A stretch of DNA of 5,001 bases from Candidatus Poribacteria bacterium. GTDB lineage: Bacteria; Poribacteria; WGA-4E; WGA-3G. Below the pieces are notes generated by a model. It had not been told where the DNA came from. It searched no databases and saw nothing but the letters and a program-made list of their open reading frames with translations. The stretch spans positions 1 through 5,001 of the forward strand of contig VXXH01000245.1 in assembly GCA_009835515.1 (NCBI GenBank), in the 5' to 3' direction. The position numbers were made by a program, and so were the translations under genes. Of this stretch, positions 1-5,001 are shown piece by piece (positions within the stretch are counted from its first letter, which is position 1; each line of letters opens with the position of its first letter).

Positions 1-15
1 ATCTTATCTTACTAA

Positions 16-34
16 AGGCGTAGTCTCGTCGCCT
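16..34. terminator. Short hairpin, possible weak intrinsic terminator
   Basis: AGGCG (16-20) and CGCCT (30-34) form a 5-bp GC-rich stem with a 9-base loop. On the plus strand it is followed after CAA by six T's (38-43), which would suit termination of a gene entering from the left edge on the plus strand. On the minus strand only three T's follow, and it lies about 40 bases after the glycosidase stop, so termination in that direction is less convincing. It would also fall in the leader of a transcript started at the putative promoter at 68-96. Confidence 0.25.
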
Positions 35-67
35 CAATTTTTTCTCAAAATTCTAAACATCTCTTAC

Positions 68-96
68 ATTATAACCTAAGGCTTAGAAAAAATCAA
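68..96 (-). promoter_or_regulatory. Possible sigma-70 promoter reading off the left edge
   Basis: On the minus strand TTGATT (91-96) and a perfect TATAAT (68-73) are separated by exactly 17 bases (74-90). The -35 half matches consensus at four of six bases and the -10 half at all six. The -35 box lies in the last codons of the glycosidase gene and the -10 box just after its stop, so the promoter would serve a minus-strand gene beyond position 1, with initiation expected around position 60. The region is A/T-rich, which raises the chance of a coincidental match, and no target gene is visible. Confidence 0.4.
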
Positions 97-1479
97 GATC
101 GCATCTGCAATTGCGCGTCCCTGTTGTTGTGGCATCGGACGAATTCGGCGATTCCCGCGAGCTGTCTTCATGTTTCGATCTGCTCGCGCCTTTTCTGAGA
201 TCGGTCTGCCACGCGAAACCCGTTGGGGTCGATCTCCTGCTCGGGGTGGTTTGTCACGTGAAGTTAATTTCAATCTATCCTTAGATTCGGGTTTAGTAGA
301 ATCTTTCTGCTTGACACTTACAATCTCATCTCGAATTATCAGCATTGATGAATTGCCACCGTCAAGATTAAGGGCATCCGTTGCGCCCCATTCCAAAAAC
401 AATTCCGAGAGCCGTGGTAACATAACGCCGCGTCGAACACCCGCCTCTGCTGCCGTTATTGTCACAAAAAGGAGCGTGCCATCTGCCTTTTTACCGATTG
501 CCGTGCGCGGATGCCAAAAACTGTGAAACGCTTGGTCAAACCCTTCACGCTCGTATGCTTGTGTGGAAGGGGCAACACCGTCTCGTAATAGCAACGGACC
601 GCCACCCATAATATGGGCGAAACTTGCCCATAAATTGCTGTCCCCAACACGTTCTGGAATTACCATCTCACGAATCTCGACAGCATCACCCTGCTTAATA
701 CCTACCAATAAATCTCTCTGTTTTTTACCACTTGCGGAAAGAATGTAACCGTCTGCCGGAATGCCTGAACTCCCCTGTTTATCGTGGATACTGGTTACTT
801 TCCCATTTCGGACGACAACTTCCACGCCATTGGGTGTTGTCAATGTTACGGCATGGAACTGTGGACGGTAAATAACCAATTCGTTTCGACCACGGTTCCG
901 GTTCATACCATCAATTAGCAACGTCTCTCCACTCGGCAAAACCAGTTCCTGCCGTAAGGCAATCCTATCGATATACGTCTCAATTTTCCCATCAACGGTC
1001 CTAAATCCGATGACGGCTCTACCTTGTTCCGGTTCGCTCACCCATTCACCGTCAATTTTCAGCGCACCGACAGACTCTCCGCGGAGCGTCCCCACCATCT
1101 CAAAGAAACCACCATTTATCGCAGCGAGTGCATTGTGCCGCCGCGCAAGCGATACCAACGATTCTGTACCGATGCCCGCACTCAACGCACGATATGGACG
1201 AATATCCGCTGCATCTGGTGATATGGCAAGAATGTTCGTTAGCACACCGTTATCTAATATCTGTTGATGCGTAATTCCGTCCATAACTGATTTCGTCACA
1301 TCGCTCATCTCGGGATCGGTATAGGAGCGGAAATAGTCAGTTATTTTGCTAAACTGAATGACCCGTCCTGCCCAAATGCCGAGACAGAAAACTGCCAGTA
1401 AACTTACTGCTGTTGATATGCGCGGATAGCGTTTAATGAAACGAAAACATCGCCGTCCTAAATAGGTAATATCAAACAT
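76..1479 (-). CDS. Membrane-anchored phosphodiester glycosidase family protein (NAGPA domain)
   Basis: This 467-residue protein belongs to the NAGPA family (named for N-acetylglucosamine-1-phosphodiester alpha-N-acetylglucosaminidase; COG4632-like), whose bacterial members are thought to cleave sugar phosphodiesters in cell-surface polymers. Residues 21-38 form one hydrophobic segment after a basic N-terminus, so it is probably a signal anchor with the domain outside the inner membrane. Family motifs appear in order: AAINGGFF (119-126), GGGPLLLRDG (292-301), RTAIG (325-329), NLDGGNSSML (371-380) and the terminal strand GRAIADAILIF (454-464). The last two are normally about 15-25 residues apart; here a Lys/Arg-rich, low-complexity stretch of about 65 residues (388-452) separates them. 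I chose the ATG at 1479 because GGAGG lies 8 bases upstream; the GTG at 1494 would add five residues and lies immediately upstream of that ribosome site. The family call is secure; substrate and activity are unknown. Confidence 0.9.
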   Translation of the reverse strand: MFDITYLGRRCFRFIKRYPRISTAVSLLAVFCLGIWAGRVIQFSKITDYFRSYTDPEMSDVTKSVMDGITHQQILDNGVLTNILAISPDAADIRPYRALSAGIGTESLVSLARRHNALAAINGGFFEMVGTLRGESVGALKIDGEWVSEPEQGRAVIGFRTVDGKIETYIDRIALRQELVLPSGETLLIDGMNRNRGRNELVIYRPQFHAVTLTTPNGVEVVVRNGKVTSIHDKQGSSGIPADGYILSASGKKQRDLLVGIKQGDAVEIREMVIPERVGDSNLWASFAHIMGGGPLLLRDGVAPSTQAYEREGFDQAFHSFWHPRTAIGKKADGTLLFVTITAAEAGVRRGVMLPRLSELFLEWGATDALNLDGGNSSMLIIRDEIVSVKQKDSTKPESKDRLKLTSRDKPPRAGDRPQRVSRGRPISEKARADRNMKTARGNRRIRPMPQQQGRAIADAILIFSKP

Positions 1480-1487
1480 TCCAATCG

Positions 1488-1492
1488 CCTCC
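1488..1492 (-). promoter_or_regulatory. Shine-Dalgarno site that decides the glycosidase start
   Basis: The minus strand reads GGAGG here, followed by 8 bases and then ATG at 1479. This is near-ideal spacing for a ribosome binding site. It falls inside the coding sequence if the upstream GTG at 1494 is used, which argues that the ATG is the true start. Confidence 0.75.
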
Positions 1493-1494
1493 AC

Positions 1495-1707
1495 TGACGC
1501 AGTTATGTCCGCAAGTATTACAGGGCTACCGTCTTTTGCTTACACGAATTCCATTGTCTATCCTTTGTTGACTTTGACACCCTTTACAGACTGGTTTAAC
1601 ATCTCTTTTCCGAGATAATCGGGTTAACAGTTGATAGGAGACACCAAGGTTTTTTTATAGATCTCTTGAATTTTCGCTTATTGAAGTGGATGAGGTTAGA
1701 GAACCTT
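1495..1707. other. Intergenic spacer between permease 2 and the glycosidase gene
   Basis: No coding frame of note runs through this spacer. It follows the stop of permease 2 and precedes the glycosidase on the minus strand. I found no good minus-strand -35/-10 pair and no hairpin with a T-tract ending permease 2. A 5-bp stem, ATCTC (1601-1605) with GAGAT (1612-1616), is flanked by TTAAC and GTTAA (1596-1600 and 1623-1627) but has no T-run in either direction. Whether the glycosidase is co-transcribed with the permeases cannot be decided; its strong ribosome site and the 200-base gap favour independent expression. Confidence 0.5.
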
Positions 1708-3138
1708 CTAAACATCAACACGGAGGAATGAAAGAAACGCACCGGCGAACAGCACTACAAAAAACAGTAATAGTAACAGAATATCCGTAGCTGCAGCGGT
1801 GTAGGCACCACTAAAACTAATGCGATCTTCAAATTTCGGGATTGACTCAAAACTGACAGGCTTTTGTGAAGTGCCTTCCTTGGGCCCGAGTGCGTGTGGG
1901 CTTTCTGGATCAATCCGATCGGTTTCAATGAGAAACGTACAAAATTCATTTGCGTATCGGCGCACATGCGCTAAGAATTGTACATGCCGTGTGAAACCCG
2001 TTCCAGCAAGGGATTCGATGGCATATCGGACGCTTGACGCAGGCGATATACGCGTTATGGATCTGGCAAGTTGAATCTGGGCAATCTGAGTATTCAGGTG
2101 TTCCTCATTCAATTCTTCATTGCGTTTTGCGTCTTCTGTAAGGTATTTTGACCATAATAACGTTCCTTCTGTTGCTGGGATATCCCGTGAGGCTGTTTTG
2201 GACCAGCGGTTTTCGTATTGCTCGTCAAGATTCTGGCGCAGATTCTCTCGACGTGCATTCAATTCGTCGCTGGTCATTGTTGGTTGTAAGCCACTGGTGA
2301 GCGCGCCCAGTGTGGAAGGCAGTAAAGCTATCCAAACAACCCAAATGAGTAAGAGAATCGTGAGACTCGTTGACGAGTGGCTCACATGGGAAGAGATCAG
2401 CAGCCCCAGCGCGAGAAAGATTGACACATAAACAAAAGCGATAAGAACAATGACTCCTAATCGACCCCATTCGCTTGGTCCCAACGGAGTACTTCCTGAA
2501 CTATAAAGTAGAAAAAGGTTAATCAACGCCGCAATCAGGAAAGGGATACTGATCGTTATCAATGCTGCAAGAAATTTGCTTACCAATACGGTGCCACGTG
2601 AGATGCTGTTGGAAAGGGTCAGCCGTAATGTGCCGCGTTCTTGCTCTGAGGAGATTGTGTCGAAAGTAAACAGGATCGCAATCAAACTCAACACTATGGA
2701 GATTATATCCGCCCAATCAACGTTCCTATAGTCTGGCATAATATCCCATAGGTTTGGGTTGGATTGCGGATATTTCATACGCCATAACCCTTTGGCTGAA
2801 AAACCGTTGAAACCTATGCTCCAGCCGGCGCGGCCTCCTTGAGCGGATTCGGGTATAAAGGCTTCACCGCTGCTCGCGCAAAAGGAGAGTGAAAAAGGTT
2901 TCTTATAGAGATTACCCGGGCCTGCTATAAGCAGATTATAGAGATTATCTGTCTGTGAGCGTATCTTGTCTAAAGATGCTGAGACCTTTTTTTGATATGC
3001 CGTCGATTCCGTTTTGTACTCGTCCAGATACCCAACCGCGTTAATTAGCATCAGTATGATGAGCAATACTGTTGTGAAGGCAAATCGCAGGCTATTCAAA
3101 TGGTCATAAAGCTCACGTTTTATAATGTGCCAAATCAT
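1708..3138 (-). CDS. ABC-2 type transporter permease, DUF3526-like (permease 2)
   Basis: This 476-residue integral membrane protein has the layout of ABC-2 permeases with a large DUF3526-like loop. Hydrophobic segments lie near residues 19-36, 143-161, 186-212, 227-249, 258-280 and 450-472. A cytoplasmic signature after segment 2, SSEQERGTLRLTLS (163-176), is the expected contact region for an ABC ATPase. Two extracytoplasmic loops are predicted: about 37-142, and a long one from 281 to 449 that is helical and charged (for example DELNARRENLRQNLDEQYEN, 291-310). Near its end are LAGTGF (377-382) and FESIPKF (430-436), both matched in the neighbouring permease. The ATG is the first possible Met: an in-frame stop lies 42 bases upstream. 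Its ribosome site is weak (GAG about 9 bases upstream). It lies 150 bases downstream of permease 1 on the same strand and is probably its partner subunit. Substrate is unknown. Confidence 0.9.
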   Translation of the reverse strand: MIWHIIKRELYDHLNSLRFAFTTVLLIILMLINAVGYLDEYKTESTAYQKKVSASLDKIRSQTDNLYNLLIAGPGNLYKKPFSLSFCASSGEAFIPESAQGGRAGWSIGFNGFSAKGLWRMKYPQSNPNLWDIMPDYRNVDWADIISIVLSLIAILFTFDTISSEQERGTLRLTLSNSISRGTVLVSKFLAALITISIPFLIAALINLFLLYSSGSTPLGPSEWGRLGVIVLIAFVYVSIFLALGLLISSHVSHSSTSLTILLLIWVVWIALLPSTLGALTSGLQPTMTSDELNARRENLRQNLDEQYENRWSKTASRDIPATEGTLLWSKYLTEDAKRNEELNEEHLNTQIAQIQLARSITRISPASSVRYAIESLAGTGFTRHVQFLAHVRRYANEFCTFLIETDRIDPESPHALGPKEGTSQKPVSFESIPKFEDRISFSGAYTAAATDILLLLLFFVVLFAGAFLSFLRVDV

Positions 3139-3168
3139 TTTGAGGTTCTCGGTTTGCCTCGCAGTGAG

Positions 3169-3284
3169 AGTTATCAGTTTTCAAAGCGGTTTTCTGCGAA
3201 AAATCTTTCAGTTTTCAGTAAAGGGTCGTTCGGAACTATCTCAACCCTCTTGCAACTGATAACCGATAACTGATTACTGAAAAT
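3169..3284. repeat. Intergenic inverted and tandem repeat built on AACTGATAAC
   Basis: This element fills most of the spacer between the two permease genes. GTTATCAGTT (3170-3179) and AACTGATAAC (3254-3263) are a perfect 10-bp inverted pair. The right arm is extended by an imperfect 14-bp tandem duplication (3254-3267 and 3268-3281, 11 of 14 identical). TCAGTTTTCA occurs twice as an exact direct repeat (3174-3183, 3208-3217), and ACTGAAAA at the right end (3277-3284) is its partial inverse. The interior carries AGGGT (3222-3226) paired with ACCCT (3244-3248) around the palindrome GTTCGGAAC (3228-3236). The whole may fold as a long hairpin in the permease mRNA. It has no clean terminator T-run. 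I infer a dispersed, MITE-like or REP-like intergenic repeat. Confidence 0.6.
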
Positions 3285-3288
3285 TATT

Positions 3289-4800
3289 TCACACTTCTTG
3301 CCGGAGAAAAATTAGAACCGTCATCATGAAGAGTATGACATTAATGAGTAACAGGCAGGCAATATCCCCGGTAGCGTGTTTTATGTCAGTCGCTACATCT
3401 GCCCTGTGATAGGAAAATTGAGGTAAATCACTCCAATCCACCGCTCCTTGGTCACTGGCGAACCAATGCCGCGAAGAGAAAGCCGCCTTATCGTGGAAAT
3501 AATTGATAACCGTTTGTCGGTACCGCTGGACTGATATGATAAAATTCTCAATGCTATGAAAACCTGTGCCTGCCCACGCTTCGGTTGCAAGATCGTACAT
3601 CGTCACTGGTGAGAACCTCATCAGGTTTTTTGCGAAATTTGCTTTGTGAACGTAGACCTGGTCCAAAGCCTTTTGACGAACCCGTCCAGTTTTGTCTGCT
3701 GTGTCAATACGTAGCGGTTCTAAAAATTGAAAGAAAGCTTTCACATGAACCAGCTGCGGTTCTGATGCCTCGTTCATGCTTGTCCAATTGCGGAATTCTG
3801 CCCTAAAATACCTGAGTGTTGCTGAGTTAGAGTTATAACCCGTGCCTGAACTCCCTGAACCTTTCACATTGAAGTTTGTATTTTCTCCCTCAACTTCATC
3901 GTTCTTCAAGAAATTTGTCCGTTCTCTTTCAAATCCCTCCCATATCTGCTCAATTTCACCATAGGCGGCTTCGAGTTGAGAAGGTGTCTGCCAAAGCCGA
4001 TTGACCGAGAATACGATGAGGCTTGGATAGATGAGGACCAGGGTGCTCCATATCACCATTGACAGCATCAAAGCGGTCGCGGTTCGGCGGGTGAGCGCGG
4101 AAATTAACAATCCTATCAGGTAGAAAGCGGACAGATAGATAATCGAGGTTAACAGAATGCCACAAATCCGGAGCCAACTATCACCACTCAGCGAAATTGA
4201 CCCCGGCGCAGAAAATAAGATCAGTGCCAAGAGTAAACTCATAACTAAGGGGAGAATCAGACAAGCCATCGCACTGATGTACTTTGCCAACAGAATAACC
4301 GGACGGCTGACAGGGTTGGTCATTGTTAAGCGGAGCGTACCTCCTTCCCGTTCTCCAGCGATGGCATCATGGGCGAAAAGCAGTGCCAGTAGACTGAGAA
4401 TTACCTGAAAGATTAAGACCAAATCAACACTGGAAAACAGGTTGAGGAACGGATTATCTGCGCTGTGTGAATGGGTATCCCAAAGGGTTGGGACAAGCGT
4501 ATGTCTGACAGTGATAGAGTTGCCAAGCCGTCGATCCAAACCCGCATTGAAAATGCTCAGTGGATTCGGAGGTCGGTCCACAAATAGTGTTCCATCTAAC
4601 TCACAATAGACCTTCGCGTTTGACACCTTCTCACGGTGTTGTTGGACCGCCGTATTGTAACTTATCAGACGACGTTCATAATCGGCAATCAATACAACAG
4701 TATTCGCAACAACCAGCAACAGCGTGACAACTATTGCAACGAGGAACCGAAATGTCATAAGATTGGCAAGCAATTCTCGCCGAAGGAGTATCAGGAGCAT
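3289..4800 (-). CDS. ABC-2 type transporter permease, DUF3526-like (permease 1)
   Basis: This protein of about 503 residues is a paralogue of the downstream permease and has the same plan. Counting from the ATG at 4800, hydrophobic segments lie near 19-39, 125-143, 175-198, 214-236, 243-264 and 479-499. The cytoplasmic signature AGEREGGTLRLTMT (148-161) matches SSEQERGTLRLTLS of its neighbour. The long outer loop (265-478) contains WAGTGF (409-414) and WSDLPQF (456-462), equivalent to LAGTGF and FESIPKF there, plus a Gly/Ser/Asn-rich stretch at 314-325 with no counterpart. The start is uncertain: a GTG at 4815 adds five residues, but the ATG gives MLLILLRREL, which lines up without gaps with MIWHIIKREL of the partner. 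Neither start has a well-spaced ribosome site (AAGG lies only 2 bases before the ATG). It probably forms a heterodimer with permease 2; the required ATPase is not in the window. Substrate unknown. Confidence 0.9.
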   Translation of the reverse strand: MLLILLRRELLANLMTFRFLVAIVVTLLLVVANTVVLIADYERRLISYNTAVQQHREKVSNAKVYCELDGTLFVDRPPNPLSIFNAGLDRRLGNSITVRHTLVPTLWDTHSHSADNPFLNLFSSVDLVLIFQVILSLLALLFAHDAIAGEREGGTLRLTMTNPVSRPVILLAKYISAMACLILPLVMSLLLALILFSAPGSISLSGDSWLRICGILLTSIIYLSAFYLIGLLISALTRRTATALMLSMVIWSTLVLIYPSLIVFSVNRLWQTPSQLEAAYGEIEQIWEGFERERTNFLKNDEVEGENTNFNVKGSGSSGTGYNSNSATLRYFRAEFRNWTSMNEASEPQLVHVKAFFQFLEPLRIDTADKTGRVRQKALDQVYVHKANFAKNLMRFSPVTMYDLATEAWAGTGFHSIENFIISVQRYRQTVINYFHDKAAFSSRHWFASDQGAVDWSDLPQFSYHRADVATDIKHATGDIACLLLINVILFMMTVLIFLRQEV

Positions 4801-4820
4801 CGCCTTATCGCTCACATTTT

Positions 4821-4907
4821 AGTTTTTCAAAACTTTCAAGTCACGAGTCGTTATCATATTCTTCGGTGTCAAAACCCCCAGTCTTTAGACGAGGGATGTA
4901 GACACCG
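4821..4907 (+). mobile_element. Possible right-end remnant of an IS200/IS605-type (tnpB) element
   Basis: On the plus strand, one frame reads to a TAG stop at 4899-4901 with the tail KPPVFRRGM, encoded across the nested hairpin. Orphan and IS605-type tnpB genes often end this way, with a C-rich/G-rich hairpin holding a TTTAGA-like loop over the last codons, which also forms the 3' end of the guide RNA. That resemblance is from general knowledge of the family and is not specific. Upstream in this frame the sequence quickly becomes antisense to permease 1, so no TnpB domain is left; at most a short end fragment is present. It could equally be an unrelated regulatory hairpin. Confidence 0.22.
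4864..4907. repeat. Nested hairpin upstream of permease 1
   Basis: CGGTGTC (4864-4870) and GACACCG (4901-4907) form a perfect 7-bp outer stem. Inside it, CCC (4876-4878) pairs with GGG (4893-4895) and GTC (4881-4883) with GAC (4888-4890) around a TTTA tetraloop, with a 2x2 internal mismatch between them. On the minus strand it would sit in the leader of permease 1, about 50 bases ahead of the earliest start codon, with no T-run after it, so it is not an obvious terminator in that direction. On the plus strand five T's (4914-4918) follow after 6 bases, which is only marginal for termination. Confidence 0.55.
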
Positions 4908-5001
4908 CCTATGTTTTTCGTTGTTTTAGATTAAACATTTTCTATGCGAAAACGTCTAAATAAGTAGTGTTCGGCATTGGTTGTGATTGATGCATTGGTA
5001 T
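4908..5001. other. Upstream non-coding region, A/T-rich
   Basis: No gene can be supported to the right edge. Two interleaved 6-bp inverted pairs occur: TTTTCG (4915-4920) with CGAAAA (4947-4952), and TTTAGA (4925-4930) with TCTAAA (4955-4960). Their order would allow a pseudoknot rather than nested stems. I could not identify a convincing promoter for permease 1 here. A minus-strand frame stays open from the edge to a TAA at 4931-4933 (about 22 codons), which could be the end of an upstream gene but is too short to judge. Confidence 0.4.

Noticed and set aside
170..526. Plus-strand frame of 118 codons antisense to the glycosidase gene.
   Set aside because: It mirrors the insert and catalytic region of a recognisable gene on the other strand and has no family resemblance or translation signal of its own.
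1574..1602. Plus-strand TTGACA, 17-base spacer, TAACAT, resembling a sigma-70 promoter in the spacer after permease 2.
   Set aside because: The -35 is perfect but the -10 matches at only four of six bases, and it points into the antisense of permease 2 with no plus-strand gene downstream. An antisense transcript is possible but nothing else supports it.
1641..1656. T-run on the plus strand after ACCAAGGT, resembling a terminator.
   Set aside because: The stem would be only three base pairs with a two-base loop, and there is no plus-strand gene to terminate.
4636..4929. Plus-strand frame of 97 codons starting inside the permease 1 5' region.
   Set aside because: Most of it is antisense to permease 1, it has no ribosome site I can see, and its composition is not protein-like.
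4931..5001. Minus-strand frame open from the right edge to TAA at 4931-4933, possibly the C-terminus of an upstream gene.
   Set aside because: About 22 codons without a stop is expected by chance fairly often, and the predicted peptide resembles nothing I recognise.
4944..5001. Plus-strand ATGCGAAAACG start reminiscent of the beginning of some tnpB genes.
   Set aside because: The frame hits stop codons after seven codons and the sequence ends too soon to see any TnpB similarity in another frame.

Overview
The window carries three protein-coding genes, all on the minus strand, separated by non-coding stretches of 150 to 230 bases. From upstream to downstream they are two paralogous ABC-2 type transporter permeases (about 4800 to 3289, and 3138 to 1708) and an envelope-anchored phosphodiester glycosidase of the NAGPA domain family (1479 to 76). 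No plus-strand gene is supported; the plus-strand open frames I looked at are shadows of these three genes. No rRNA, tRNA, CRISPR array or intact mobile element is visible.

The base composition is moderate. The genes are typical bacterial genes with ATG or possibly GTG starts and, for the glycosidase, a strong Shine-Dalgarno sequence. The combination of DUF3526-like permease pairs, a NAGPA protein and loosely packed genes separated by AACTGATAAC-type repeats recalls Candidatus Poribacteria and similar uncultured lineages. This is a weak inference from general familiarity, not something the window proves.

Layout: bases 1-75 hold a small hairpin and the start region of a possible promoter that faces off the left edge. 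Bases 76-1479 are the glycosidase gene, whose C-terminal catalytic region is interrupted by a long basic low-complexity insert. Bases 1480-1707 are a spacer with the glycosidase ribosome binding site. Bases 1708-3138 are permease 2. Bases 3139-3288 are a spacer filled largely by an inverted and tandem repeat built on AACTGATAAC. Bases 3289-4800 are permease 1. Bases 4801-5001 are an upstream region with a clear nested hairpin that resembles the right end of an IS200/IS605-type element.

The two permeases have the same length class, six predicted membrane segments at equivalent places and shared motifs, so they most likely form a heterodimeric membrane channel driven by an ABC ATPase. That ATPase is not in the window and would be expected beyond position 5001 or elsewhere in the genome. 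The substrate cannot be read from the sequence. The glycosidase is probably a separate unit with its own translation signal. I see no convincing new system; the most notable points are the basic insert in the glycosidase, the intergenic repeat, and the transposon-end-like hairpin.
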